Shown here: piece by piece, positions 52,675 through 62,674 of the stretch
Numbering within the stretch: position 1 is the first letter of the stretch
Layout: each line of letters opens with the position of its first letter
Assembly (NCBI GenBank): GCA_033283165.1
Contig: JAWMQL010000002.1
Coordinates: 930,001 to 994,000 of the forward strand
From: JAWMQL01 sp033283165
Lineage (GTDB): Bacteria; Pseudomonadota; Gammaproteobacteria; Pseudomonadales; Halieaceae
Reading direction: 5' to 3'
Length of the DNA: 64,000 nucleotides
Notes under the pieces: generated by a model
The model's database searches: none
Seen by the model: only the letters and a program-made list of their open reading frames with translations
What the model was told of the DNA's origin: nothing
Position numbers and translations under genes: made by a program

Positions 52675-54210
52675 CTAGTTTGCTCTGACTGCATTCTGTG
52701 ACGCCAGTTCGATGGCCGGCATCCTGTCATCCAGGAATGCCTGTAGGATATCTTTGGCGGACGCTCTTTTTTCACCGAGTTCAGTGTAGACAACAATCCC
52801 AACTGCTGTCGGCTTTGCGGATAACAGACGCATCTTCGCATCGAGTACCTTGGCCAAGTATTCACTGGACGTATTCTGGCCATCGATCCAATACCAATGG
52901 TTGAGATAGAGACTTTGATCGGGGGAACGTAAAACTGATTCATTCACTTCAATGTTTTGTCCAGCGAGATCAAGCGAGGTTTTGCCCCTGCCTTTCTCTG
53001 CCCATACTGGATGCTTTTGTTCAATCATAACATTCTGTGAATTTACCAGTTCACTATCCTGCTTTTGGTTGGTGTACAGAGCGAGATAAAGACCAACTTT
53101 TTCGCCCTTGGATTCGTAGTATTTGCGCAATTCCGCGGCTGGCGCCTGATAAGCTGGTATCCAGTTCGTAAACGATTCATCGAGTTCGCGCCACTTCCCA
53201 GAGGCAGGTAGATCGATGTCAACACTGAGATTTTCTACGAAACTTTTCGAATGAACCCACGCCATGGCCGGCCAGACAAGTATCAGCAGCGCAACACCGC
53301 CAGCACTCACCCGTGATTTCGTTTTGTCGACGCACCCCGCCGTTTCCACCGGAACAGGCACATGTTCTCGCTCGCTGTCGCCCCAAAAAGAACCAACGAA
53401 AAACATGATAAAGATCACGATGCCAAACCAAACCCAACCGTAGATAAAGTGATCAATTCCGAGCGCTAGTTTCATATCGCTAAAATGCGCAATCATGACG
53501 ATCCCATAGGCGCGAAAGCCGTTGGCTAGGATCGGCACAATTATTGAGGCGATAATGAATACGACTCGTTTCAGATAGTGGGAGTAGGTGAGATAAGCGT
53601 ACAGTGTTCCAAGCGTGATAGATGCAATCAGATATCGCACGCCGCTACACCCCTCTACTACCGACCAGTAGCCGGTCGGCAATTCGAAGAACGTACCCTC
53701 CTGATAAACGGGTATACCCGTGAGTTGCAGCATGTGTACGGTAAAATTAGCGGTGAAATCCATCAGAGGCGGTATAAGACCTTCGCCCATTGGGACGGCG
53801 AGGAACAAAAATAAAAGAGGGAACATGGCCTCGCGAACCATCGGCCAACCCCAGATTGCGAAAACAGTCAAAGGAATGAAGGCGACAAGGGCCAATTGTT
53901 CAACCACATTAACATCCACCAGATCGGCGAGAAACCAGACGGCCCCGTTGAGAAATATCAGTGGCAAAGCAAGATAATCAGGGTTCGGCGCTATCTGATC
54001 GAGTCGGTGACGGATACGCCAGACCAGCCATAAGCTGATTGGAAAGATTAAAAAGCCGTGGGTGTAAGTTTCGGACCGCAGCCAGATGTTGACAATTGAG
54101 GCAGCGGTATCATAGAAAAGTATAAAGATGAGAACAAACAACCCGGTAAAAATAGCGGTTGGCTGCACCCATGGTCGGCCTGGCGTGGTTGATAAGAAAG
54201 TATTTGCCAT
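52675..54210 (-). CDS. xrtA: exosortase A fused to EpsI domain
   Basis: XrtA is the membrane transpeptidase-like enzyme that cleaves PEP-CTERM tails. The 511-residue protein has eight or so membrane helices with the catalytic Cys188 (VVEGCSGVRYL), Arg233 (ILANGFRAYG) and His254 (GIDHFIYGWVWF). From about residue 300 it carries an EpsI-type soluble domain after a further helix (SAGGVALLILVWPAMAW), the standard exosortase A plan. The ATG at 54210 lacks a clear ribosome site. It lies next to PEP-CTERM gene 3 and divergent from the VanZ-polymerase fusion. Confidence 0.93.
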   Translation of the reverse strand: MANTFLSTTPGRPWVQPTAIFTGLFVLIFILFYDTAASIVNIWLRSETYTHGFLIFPISLWLVWRIRHRLDQIAPNPDYLALPLIFLNGAVWFLADLVDVNVVEQLALVAFIPLTVFAIWGWPMVREAMFPLLFLFLAVPMGEGLIPPLMDFTANFTVHMLQLTGIPVYQEGTFFELPTGYWSVVEGCSGVRYLIASITLGTLYAYLTYSHYLKRVVFIIASIIVPILANGFRAYGIVMIAHFSDMKLALGIDHFIYGWVWFGIVIFIMFFVGSFWGDSEREHVPVPVETAGCVDKTKSRVSAGGVALLILVWPAMAWVHSKSFVENLSVDIDLPASGKWRELDESFTNWIPAYQAPAAELRKYYESKGEKVGLYLALYTNQKQDSELVNSQNVMIEQKHPVWAEKGRGKTSLDLAGQNIEVNESVLRSPDQSLYLNHWYWIDGQNTSSEYLAKVLDAKMRLLSAKPTAVGIVVYTELGEKRASAKDILQAFLDDRMPAIELASQNAVRAN

Positions 54211-54491
54211 AACGGTTAACTACACAGAATTCTTATCCGAATAATAACTTGTGCCGCATAATCGCACAGTGTTCGATGGTTGAAAAACGCCGGAATTCCG
54301 ATTTCTCCGCTTTCGATGTGATATGGCGCTCAATTTGAAAAAAATTTCGCGCAGGCAAGGCACCCTGTTAGTGTACTGAGACAGTGATTCGATTCATAAA
54401 GTTGATCGGCCTGCAGGGGTGGCTACCCGTCACCGGAGAATACGTTCAACGCAATGAAAGCGGCGGGAGTGAGGCTGAGCGTGAAGGTGCC

Positions 54492-57400
54492 ATGAGCCCG
54501 AGTTTACAACACCGTCTTGCAGGACTATTACCGACGTTCGTTGTTGGCTACTTTGCATTTATAGTGTACGGCAGCCTGATCCCGTTCGAACTGCGCGATT
54601 TCACTTTCCCCGAGGCAATCGAAGCCTTCAGGAATATACGCTATCTCGAACTTGGCGTCGCGTCCCGCGGCGACTGGGTGGCGAATATTCTACTTTATGT
54701 CCCGCTGGGATTTCTGTTGATGGCAAATGGACATTCGGCGGGCACCCGGCGCCCCTGGACCGACGCCATATTCATCCTGCTATTCTGTAGTCTGGTAGCC
54801 TTTACCATCGAGTTCCTCCAGATCTTTTTCAAGCCGCGCACTGTCTCCGAGAACGATCTGATCGCCGAGCATATCGGCAGCGCACTCGGCATCATCGCCT
54901 GGTGGGCGGCCGGAAAGAGCCTGCTGAAGTCAGTTCAGACGATTTCACTTGGCGGCAGGACCGCGGTCCGTGCGGCGCTGATCATCTATACGCTGGCATT
55001 GTTCGCGCTAGCGCTGTTTCCATTCGATATTCTGATCTCGTTGGACGAGGTACGCGAAAGGTTGGATAGTGACCTGGTCGCGCTATTGGTGGCCGACCGC
55101 TCGAACGGCGGCTTTTTCAGAGCCCTGGCGTCATTTTTCGCCAGCACTGCCGCGTATTTTCCGATTGGCCTTATGTTACAGTATTCCGACAAGCGACGCA
55201 GCGACGGCATCGCCGGGGCTGTCATTCTCGGCGCATTGTTCGGCACCGCAATCGAGGCACTGCAGTTCTTCGTCGCCTCCGCGGTGAGCGAGGGGCTAGG
55301 CATCGTCTCCGCGGTACTGGGCGTCAGCGCCGGTTACATTGTCGGCAATTGGTCCCGGGATGTCCCGATCCTTCCGCTTGCGAGGCGGACGGGGCAATTG
55401 GCACTGCTTTTGCTGCCGGCCTACCTTTTGGCCGGCATGGCGTTGAACGGTTGGTTCAGTAGCCCATGGCAAAGTATCACTGACGGGCTGCGTTCATTCA
55501 ACCCCAGGTCGCTGATCCCTTTTTATTACCACTACTTTACTACCGAGGCCGCTGCACTAAGGAGCACCATCTTTAACGCTGCTCTGTACCTGCCAATTGG
55601 ACTGGTCTTTCTGGCTTTGCGTTCTGGCGGCTACCCGCCCGCCATGAGTTCCATGCGAACCAGTGTTCTCGTAGCGCTCGGCATCGCCTTCGTGTTCGAA
55701 CTCGGCAAACTGTTCGTCACCGCCAAGCATCCGGACTTTACTAACCTGATCATCGCGGCGCTATCGTCAGCGGGTGGCTACCTGGCATTGTCCTGGCTTC
55801 AACATCACTGGAGAGACGAGCCGGCTGTCCGTCATTCACGGGCGCGTGAATCGGAAGCAGCACCAGTCAGTGGATCAAATTCGCTCGAATACCAAACGAT
55901 GTCTAATGCTCGCGTCATCGGCGCCTGCACACTGATTTTGCTTCTGGTGGCCCTGCTCGTTCATTACCCGCTCGCGAGCCCTGCGCTGGTCATCGGCCTG
56001 GTGATCTACGCCCTGCTGATTCAACGGATTCTGTGGAGCTTTCTGGTTGTCCTGCCGGTTCTGCTGGTCACCTTTGACAAGGCGGCCGAAACGGGATGGT
56101 TTTTCGTCACGGAATTCGACTTCTTCGTGTTGGCTACGATCATTGGCGGACTGCTCAACGAAAATGCGGCACATAGGTCGCGGCTCCGACGCCGCTACCG
56201 GCTAGCTATAATCCTGTTTGCCACGTCGACCATTGTCAGTCTCGTGATCGGTCTATGGCCGCCAGCGACTATCGACGGCAACGCTTTTAATTCCTATCTC
56301 AGCCAGTACAACGCACTCCGTGTAGGCAAGGCTTTTCTCGAGGCCCTGTTGCTACTGCCCCTGCTGCGCGCGGCACTGCCGTCGACGCAGGACTTCAACC
56401 GCTACTTTTTCCCCGGAGTACTGGCCGGTCTGATTTGCGTATTACTGAAGATCCTGTGGGAACGGATGATTTTTCCCGGTCTCTTCGATTTCGCCCAGGG
56501 TTACCGGGCAACCGGCCTGTTCTCCGCGTTGCACACCGGGGGAGCCCTGATCGATGGTTACCTGGCGCTGATGATTCCTTTTATTCTGACTGCCGGTCTT
56601 TTCCTGACCAAGTCTACCGCCCGAGCGGTCACCGGTATTCTGATTCTCGTCGCCACCTACGCGGTATTGGTTACGTACTCACGCATTACGGTACTTGCAG
56701 TTGCCCTGTGCGGCCTGCTTTTCCTGGCTATGTCGGTGCGACGGATCGACTCTGTTCGCAGCTTCTACCGAATCGCCGTGCCCATCATAGCCCTTGTCGT
56801 ACTGGTTTCTGTGCCAATCTTCCGTGCGCCATATATACAGAGTCGCTTTGATACAATCCGGGCCGATCTGCAGACCAGATTCACACACTGGCAGCACACC
56901 ATAGCCCTTAAGCCGGAGGGTTTGTCGAGTAGACTGTGGGGCACAGGATTGGGCAGCTTTCCACGTTATTATTTCGTAGACTCACTGGTGTCTACACCTT
57001 TGTCATCGCACCAGCTTGTGTCCGAGGCAGACAATAATTTTCTCCGTATCAGCGACGGTAGGAACTACTACGTCATCCAACAAGTGGAAATCCCCCCGGG
57101 TACCAAATTCAACCTACGGCTCGATTTGCGGGCCTGGGAACCCCGTCAAAGATTAACCGTATTACTTTGCGAACAGGCGCTGTTGTATTCCTACCGATGC
57201 CAGCGAAGCGCGGTGACTGTCGAGGATTCGGAAACCTGGCAGCACCATCAGACGATAATCGAGAACTTCTCACATCGCAGTTGGCGCCAACGCATGCGGC
57301 CGGTCTATTTGGTTTTCTACAACTCTGGCACAGAGCCCATCGATATAGATAGCGTGCACCTACTCGATCTGCAGATAAATCCAATTAACCACAACGGCAC

Positions 57401-57764
57401 TTTCGACCGGGGGCTCGACCACTGGTATTTTGTCAGCGATGATCATCTGCGCTGGCACATCAAAAACCTGCCGCTGGCCGCGTGGTTCGAACAGGGATGG
57501 TTTGGGGTGCTGGCGCTGGTATTGCTGGTCTTTGTACCCATGCGTGGCCTGGTTTCGCTGGCGTCTCGCGGCGATCAGGGCGCCCGGGCATTACTCCTGT
57601 CGCTCACCGGATTCTGTATTGTGTCTCTGACCAGTAGCCTCTTCGACTTCCCCCGATTGTCCTTTCAGTTCTTCCTGGTGCTGTTTGCATCCTGTCTTTA
57701 CGTGAATTTGAGGTACGAGAGGAATGCTCATAGGGCCAGGCACGATAGGGTAAATGCTGAATGA
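54492..57764 (+). CDS. fusion of three VanZ-like domains with an O-antigen-ligase/Wzy-like polymerase
   Basis: A 1090-residue protein with the ATG at 54492 after GAAGGT; an in-frame GTG at 54384 would add 36 residues of low membrane character. Three VanZ-like membrane blocks follow each other: ~17-140 (YGSLIPFELRDF, NILLYVPLGFLL), ~160-287 (TAAYFPIGLML, IEALQFF), ~310-440 (NAALYLPIGLVFLAL). The second half (~470-1080) is a Wzy-like polymerase with FSALHTGGALIDG and a beta-rich periplasmic insert (~833-967) like that of the 11.9-14.2 kb protein. The next gene's ATG overlaps its stop (ATGA). Role in EPS polymerisation or ligation is likely. Confidence 0.8.
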   Translation: MSPSLQHRLAGLLPTFVVGYFAFIVYGSLIPFELRDFTFPEAIEAFRNIRYLELGVASRGDWVANILLYVPLGFLLMANGHSAGTRRPWTDAIFILLFCSLVAFTIEFLQIFFKPRTVSENDLIAEHIGSALGIIAWWAAGKSLLKSVQTISLGGRTAVRAALIIYTLALFALALFPFDILISLDEVRERLDSDLVALLVADRSNGGFFRALASFFASTAAYFPIGLMLQYSDKRRSDGIAGAVILGALFGTAIEALQFFVASAVSEGLGIVSAVLGVSAGYIVGNWSRDVPILPLARRTGQLALLLLPAYLLAGMALNGWFSSPWQSITDGLRSFNPRSLIPFYYHYFTTEAAALRSTIFNAALYLPIGLVFLALRSGGYPPAMSSMRTSVLVALGIAFVFELGKLFVTAKHPDFTNLIIAALSSAGGYLALSWLQHHWRDEPAVRHSRARESEAAPVSGSNSLEYQTMSNARVIGACTLILLLVALLVHYPLASPALVIGLVIYALLIQRILWSFLVVLPVLLVTFDKAAETGWFFVTEFDFFVLATIIGGLLNENAAHRSRLRRRYRLAIILFATSTIVSLVIGLWPPATIDGNAFNSYLSQYNALRVGKAFLEALLLLPLLRAALPSTQDFNRYFFPGVLAGLICVLLKILWERMIFPGLFDFAQGYRATGLFSALHTGGALIDGYLALMIPFILTAGLFLTKSTARAVTGILILVATYAVLVTYSRITVLAVALCGLLFLAMSVRRIDSVRSFYRIAVPIIALVVLVSVPIFRAPYIQSRFDTIRADLQTRFTHWQHTIALKPEGLSSRLWGTGLGSFPRYYFVDSLVSTPLSSHQLVSEADNNFLRISDGRNYYVIQQVEIPPGTKFNLRLDLRAWEPRQRLTVLLCEQALLYSYRCQRSAVTVEDSETWQHHQTIIENFSHRSWRQRMRPVYLVFYNSGTEPIDIDSVHLLDLQINPINHNGTFDRGLDHWYFVSDDHLRWHIKNLPLAAWFEQGWFGVLALVLLVFVPMRGLVSLASRGDQGARALLLSLTGFCIVSLTSSLFDFPRLSFQFFLVLFASCLYVNLRYERNAHRARHDRVNAE

Positions 57765-59767
57765 AAGCATTGATAAACTTGATCTTCACGCTCGCCCTGT
57801 TCGCCGCATTGTTTGTTGGTGGCAATGCGCTTTACGACGCGTTGGTGACCGAGGAATATGTCGCCTATGAAGGCATCATGCAAACGTTCGCGTTACCGGA
57901 GGAAGCGCCTGCGACACCACTGCCGAATTTCAAGCTTGCCCATCCGCGACTTCCTCACCCGGAACAGTGGCAGATCGACCTGATTGGAGAGCGTAACCCC
58001 GGGTACTGGACGGCGCATCGACGGCAGATACAGTCTGGACGCGGCGGGCTGTATTCGAGGACCCTGATGGCGTTTGTGGAGCCGGGAAGCCAGGACCTGA
58101 CCCGGCTGTTCTCGGACCTGATGCAACACGATTTCGGCTATCGAGGTAATCAGGTGAAGAATCTCGCCGTGGCCTACGACTGGCTCTATGACCAGTGGAC
58201 AGACGCGCAGCGTCGTCAACTGCGACAGCACACGATGGCGGGCTGCCGCGCTGCAATCGACATTATCCGCGAACAGAGGCTTTCGCCTTACAACGTCTAC
58301 CTTTACAACAGCCCCTTCCAGAACCTCGTCTACTGCGCGCTCGCGGTGTACAAGGACAGTCCCGATGCCGAGCCCATCATGAACTTTACCAGCGACCTGT
58401 GGCTGAACCGGGTGTTGCCGGTCTGGCGCCAGGTTATGGGCAAGAACGGCGGCTGGCACGAGGGCGGCGAATACGTCGGCATTGGCATCGGCAATGCGGT
58501 CTACCAGGTGCCCGCTGCCTGGCGGGCGGCGACCGGCCAGGACTTTTTTGCGTCCGAGACAGGGTTACGGGGCTTTCTCGACTTTTTGATCTACCGGGCG
58601 CGCCCCGACGAAACGCATATGCGCTGGGGCGATGGTGGGAATTTCGACAAAAAAAGCCCGGACCAGATCGCGCTCGCTATCGAATATCAGCATAAGGCGG
58701 CCTACACAATGCTGGGTGCGCCCAGGAAGCTGCAGCCCACCGCGTACCCATGGGGCCCGCTGACCGACGGTACGCTGTATGATTCCGCTGCCATCGAGGC
58801 ACTGCCCAGAATTAAGTACTTCGATGGCATCGGTATGCTCATCGCCCGCTCAGACTGGAGCGCGGATGCGCTCTACGTCACGTTCAAGGCCGGTGACAAC
58901 TACTGGTCCCATACACACCTGGACCAGGGATCGTTCACGATCTTCCATCGCGGCGCGCTGGTTATCGACAGCGGGGCCTATGCCGGCTATGGATCCGATC
59001 ACCATTTCAATTATGCCTACCAGACGATCGCACACAATGTCGTAATTGTGACCGATCCAGAAGATACCGTGCCCATGCCCCAGAAGGACGCAGATCCGCG
59101 TATCATCGCCAACGACGGAGGTCAGCGGCATATCGGCTCCGGCTGGGGTATCGAACCCGCGCCTTTGGATCTGAACGAGTGGCGTGAGAAGGCGGATATC
59201 TATCATACCGCCGCGATCACCGACCTGGATATTACTGAATCTGGATTTTCGGTCACTGCGGACCTCACACCGGCCTATACCAATTCGGAGAGCGGGCAAG
59301 GCACATTCAGCGCGCGAACTCGCCGCGTCGAGCATTACTCACGCAGGTTCGCACTCGATCTTGACCGGGAGAGCGTCCATATACGAGACGATCTCAAGCT
59401 GACAAAACCTGAATTCAAAGTATCCTGGGTTTTGCACAGCATCCAGGAACCGGTAATGACTCCGGACGGATTTGTGATCAAAAGCAATACCTACGCGGGA
59501 ACGAACGCATCCGGCGTGACTGCAATAATTAACGATGTGGCGTCATTCCGCCTCCAGAAAATTGGAGGCCCCGGGAAGGAATTCTGGATAGACGGGGTCA
59601 ACTATGACAACAATGGAGGGGTGGCCGCGGTGCTGCAAAAAAAACGACAGATCGAGTCAGGCAACTGGCGGGTTGAGATATCGCCGAGAAACCATTCCGA
59701 TACTGTGCAGTTCGGTGTTACGCTCAGAGTAAATTCCGCACATACAGTTGACGCGGCTAGTTTTTGA
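57761..59767 (+). CDS. heparinase II/III-like polysaccharide lyase
   Basis: The 668-residue protein has an N-terminal signal anchor (LINLIFTLALFAALFVGGNALY), an alpha-helical toroid part (~90-370, AYDWLYDQWTDAQRRQLR, GGWHEGGEY) and a beta domain with the heparinase II/III signature WSHTHLDQGSFTIFHRGALVIDSG plus IAHNVVIV. Such lyases cleave uronic-acid-containing chains. In an EPS locus with a uronic-acid-forming dehydrogenase it may trim, release or edit the chain during export. It is coupled to the polymerase (4-base overlap) and to the next gene. Confidence 0.86.
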   Translation: MKALINLIFTLALFAALFVGGNALYDALVTEEYVAYEGIMQTFALPEEAPATPLPNFKLAHPRLPHPEQWQIDLIGERNPGYWTAHRRQIQSGRGGLYSRTLMAFVEPGSQDLTRLFSDLMQHDFGYRGNQVKNLAVAYDWLYDQWTDAQRRQLRQHTMAGCRAAIDIIREQRLSPYNVYLYNSPFQNLVYCALAVYKDSPDAEPIMNFTSDLWLNRVLPVWRQVMGKNGGWHEGGEYVGIGIGNAVYQVPAAWRAATGQDFFASETGLRGFLDFLIYRARPDETHMRWGDGGNFDKKSPDQIALAIEYQHKAAYTMLGAPRKLQPTAYPWGPLTDGTLYDSAAIEALPRIKYFDGIGMLIARSDWSADALYVTFKAGDNYWSHTHLDQGSFTIFHRGALVIDSGAYAGYGSDHHFNYAYQTIAHNVVIVTDPEDTVPMPQKDADPRIIANDGGQRHIGSGWGIEPAPLDLNEWREKADIYHTAAITDLDITESGFSVTADLTPAYTNSESGQGTFSARTRRVEHYSRRFALDLDRESVHIRDDLKLTKPEFKVSWVLHSIQEPVMTPDGFVIKSNTYAGTNASGVTAIINDVASFRLQKIGGPGKEFWIDGVNYDNNGGVAAVLQKKRQIESGNWRVEISPRNHSDTVQFGVTLRVNSAHTVDAASF

Positions 59768-60729
59768 AATACTATGCTGTGTGGCGCAAATCAGCGTCCG
59801 CCAGACCCCTTGAAATGATCCAGGTGAGGTACGGAACCCGAACATCTGTCATGAGCCCCTTAATCACACCCCGCAAGTTGCTGTATGAGTGGAACACGCG
59901 ACGCAACGCCAAAAAAACCCTGAAATCGCTCGATAGGGCATTTCGTACACCGGACCCGGTATTGTTAGTGCACCAGATGGGGCGAGCCGGTTCAATGACC
60001 ACCGTCAATACCCTGCGCGCTTCCGGCCTGGACCTGCCGATATTTCACACGCACTGGCTCAACCCTGCCAGCATCGTGAAAAGAAAAAGCTGGGTTGAAC
60101 ATCTGCCGGAGTCACGTCGCCCGTTGAATGTGAGGGTCAGCGAGCGTGTCGCCCGTCATCTTATGGAGGAAGGCCTGAACAGGCGCAACTGGAAGCTTGT
60201 CTCCGTGTTTCGGGAGCCGGTAGCCAGAAATGTATCCGTATTCTTTCTCAGCATCGATGCCTTCGTGGAAAACTTTCAGGAGCGGTACCGGCGTGGCGAT
60301 ATCGACACAGAAGAACTTCTAACGACATTTTTGGAAAAATTCCCGCACAATCAGCCCTTGGAATGGTTCGATGATGAAATCCGGGAAGTGTTTGGAATGA
60401 ATGTCTTCGACTATCCGTTTTCAAAGGAGCGCGGATATGAAACCATCCGTTCAGACAATGTTCATTTGCTTTTGATAAAACTGGAACAGCTCGGCGATTG
60501 TTATCAAATCGCCTTTCAGGAATTTCTGGACGTTACGGTTGCAGGCCTGAAGAATACCCATGTAACAGAGCTCGACCCGTCCAAACCGATGTACGCCGAC
60601 TTCGTGAAAAATACCGTATTCCCGGATGACTACCTGGACCAGATGTACAAGTCTGCGTTTGCAAAGCACTTCTACACAGAGCAGGAAATCAGTCGCTTCC
60701 GGCAAAAGTGGTCCGGAAAGACTTCTTGA
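59764..60729 (+). CDS. capsule-synthesis/sulfotransferase-like protein
   Basis: The 321-residue protein has the sulfotransferase-like loop PVLLVHQMGRAGSMTT (65-80) and FHTHWLNP, then FREPVARNVSVFFLSIDAF, in the style of the 'putative capsular polysaccharide synthesis' family. These use PAPS to add sulfate, though activity is unproven. The start is uncertain: TTG at 59764 overlaps the previous stop; later ATGs at 59815 or 59851 are possible. The two next genes add a second sulfotransferase and a glycosyltransferase, suggesting a sulfated EPS. Confidence 0.75.
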   Translation: MKYYAVWRKSASARPLEMIQVRYGTRTSVMSPLITPRKLLYEWNTRRNAKKTLKSLDRAFRTPDPVLLVHQMGRAGSMTTVNTLRASGLDLPIFHTHWLNPASIVKRKSWVEHLPESRRPLNVRVSERVARHLMEEGLNRRNWKLVSVFREPVARNVSVFFLSIDAFVENFQERYRRGDIDTEELLTTFLEKFPHNQPLEWFDDEIREVFGMNVFDYPFSKERGYETIRSDNVHLLLIKLEQLGDCYQIAFQEFLDVTVAGLKNTHVTELDPSKPMYADFVKNTVFPDDYLDQMYKSAFAKHFYTEQEISRFRQKWSGKTS

Positions 60730-60735
60730 AACTCG

Positions 60736-61722
60736 ATGGACAGAATACATTCGGGATCGGTTAGAGTGAAAGATCTGCGAAAAATCCTGAAGCTCCTGGA
60801 CCCGAATATTCGCGCCAAAAACCTGCACGCGGCGCGCCTCGCCCTGCGGGGAAAGTGGTGGCAGATATCGAGCTCGAACCAGCCGGACCCTGTCTTCCTG
60901 GTCGGCTGTTCACGCTCGGGAACTACTGTGACGTATGAGACCATGGTCTTTTCCAGTGCGTTTCTCAGTTTCGGCTACGAGATTCCGCAGTTCTGGAACA
61001 GCCTGTACGGGCCCCCCAACAATGGTTGGGTTTCAGAGGCTGCGAGTGCCGAAGACGCGGTGCCGGAACACCGCAGGGCGGCGTTGCGCTATTTCTACCA
61101 GCATCTGGGGGCGGGACTGGTGCTGGACAAGACCTGCATCAATACCCTGCGCATTCCCTATCTGTACAAACTGTTCCCCGAGGCACGCTTCGTCTTCATC
61201 CATCGGGATGGCCGCGACAACATCAGTTCCATGATGGATGGATGGCGCCAGGGCCGCACGGATGGCGGCTTCGGACTCACCCAGTTCCTTGGGCCCTCAC
61301 CCGAAACGGTATCGATTAATAATGGTGAGTTCAGCGAGTGGCATTTCTTTTTACCTCCAGGCTGGCGTAACTATAACCGGGCCAGCCTTGAAGAAGTGTG
61401 TGCGTATCAGTGGCTGACGGCCAATGGCCTGGCCCTGGCAGCGGCGAAGAGCATCCCCCCGGAGCAGTGGATACAGATTCGCTACGAGGACATCCTGGAC
61501 CGGCCGGTGGAACTGTTCCGAGAGGTCTTTGAAAGCCTGGGCATCCCCTTCGACACTCGGCTGGAAGCACACTGCGCCAGTCTGGACAGCCACCCCACCA
61601 GCGTTATCAGTGGGCCGCCGCGGCGCCAGAAGTGGCGTAAACGACACCCCGAAGAGATCGCCCGCATCCTTCCCCGCATAGGACCCATGCAGCGGCAGCT
61701 CGGCTATGACGTGAGTGACTGA
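60736..61722 (+). CDS. sulfotransferase family protein
   Basis: The 328-residue protein has the 5'-phosphosulfate loop PVFLVGCSRSGTT (~52-64), the 3'-phosphate-binding stretch FVFIHRDGRDNISSMM, and a family C-terminus (QIRYEDILDRPVELFREVFESLG). It likely transfers sulfate from PAPS to EPS sugars. Start ATG at 60736, seven bases after the previous stop; stop abuts the next ATG. High GC like the neighbours. Confidence 0.86.
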   Translation: MDRIHSGSVRVKDLRKILKLLDPNIRAKNLHAARLALRGKWWQISSSNQPDPVFLVGCSRSGTTVTYETMVFSSAFLSFGYEIPQFWNSLYGPPNNGWVSEAASAEDAVPEHRRAALRYFYQHLGAGLVLDKTCINTLRIPYLYKLFPEARFVFIHRDGRDNISSMMDGWRQGRTDGGFGLTQFLGPSPETVSINNGEFSEWHFFLPPGWRNYNRASLEEVCAYQWLTANGLALAAAKSIPPEQWIQIRYEDILDRPVELFREVFESLGIPFDTRLEAHCASLDSHPTSVISGPPRRQKWRKRHPEEIARILPRIGPMQRQLGYDVSD

Positions 61723-62634
61723 ATGGTCAAATATCCCGACACAATGCCCATCCCCGGTCTTGTTAGTATCATCATTCCGGCCTATAACGCGGCGGGGTGG
61801 GTAAACCGTGCCATCGACAGTGCCCTGGCGCAGACCTACGCCGAGCGGGAGATCCTGGTGGTAAACGATGGCAGTACCGACACCACCGCTGACGTGCTGG
61901 CCGGGTACGGCGGGGCTATCCGTGTGCTGACCCAGCCCAACGGTGGACTCAGCAGCGCCCGTAACCTTGGCATCAAAGAAGCCAGGGGGGAGTTCCTCGC
62001 CTTTCTGGATGCTGATGATTACTGGTTGCCGCAGAAACTGACGCGGCAAGTGGGCTGCCTGAAACGGGACCCGGGCCTGGGGTTCTGCTCCACCCGCACT
62101 AAGCTGGTAAGCCCCGAAGATGAGCCCCTGGGCACCTGGGACTGCCCGAAAATGGATGTCACCCTGCTGCGCACCCTCTTCCTGCGGCACGCCAGCATTC
62201 CCGGCAGCGGCTCCGGTGTCATGGCACGCAGCCACCTGTTCAAACGGGCGGGACCGTTTGATACACAACTGCGCAGCCTGGAAGATATCGACATGTGGAT
62301 GCGACTGGCAGCGCTGTGCGATTACGCCTGCATCGATGCGCCACTGACAGTAATAGTCAAATCACCGACCAGCATGAGCGGCAATCTCGAGATTATGCGT
62401 CGTTCAGCGATCCAGGTAATGAGAAAGAACCGCGAACTGCTCCCCCGAAGAGAGCGCGGTCGTTTCTGGCAGGCCGCCTATGCGGGCATGCTCACCGACT
62501 ATGCCAAATGGGAGATTCGAGCGGGGCGGCGCAGGGCTGCAATCCTGCATTTATTGGAGGCTTTCCTGCGCGCACCGATTGTGCAGGGAAGGCTATGTCT
62601 CGGTTTGATTTTCGATGCCTTGCGGATGAGTTAA
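61723..62634 (+). CDS. family 2 glycosyltransferase
   Basis: The GT-A-fold enzyme (303 residues) has VSIIIPAYNAAGWVNRAIDS, VVNDGSTD, NGGLSSARNLGIKEARGEFLAFLDADDYW with the DxD metal motif, and a downstream acceptor region (RSLEDIDMWMRLA). It would add one sugar of the EPS repeat; donor and acceptor are not readable. It begins directly after the sulfotransferase stop. A later start (MPIPGLVSII, ATG at 61744) is possible. Confidence 0.9.
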   Translation: MVKYPDTMPIPGLVSIIIPAYNAAGWVNRAIDSALAQTYAEREILVVNDGSTDTTADVLAGYGGAIRVLTQPNGGLSSARNLGIKEARGEFLAFLDADDYWLPQKLTRQVGCLKRDPGLGFCSTRTKLVSPEDEPLGTWDCPKMDVTLLRTLFLRHASIPGSGSGVMARSHLFKRAGPFDTQLRSLEDIDMWMRLAALCDYACIDAPLTVIVKSPTSMSGNLEIMRRSAIQVMRKNRELLPRRERGRFWQAAYAGMLTDYAKWEIRAGRRRAAILHLLEAFLRAPIVQGRLCLGLIFDALRMS

Positions 62635-62674
62635 ATAGCACTACCCCTACATTCACGATCGAATGTCCGATAGG

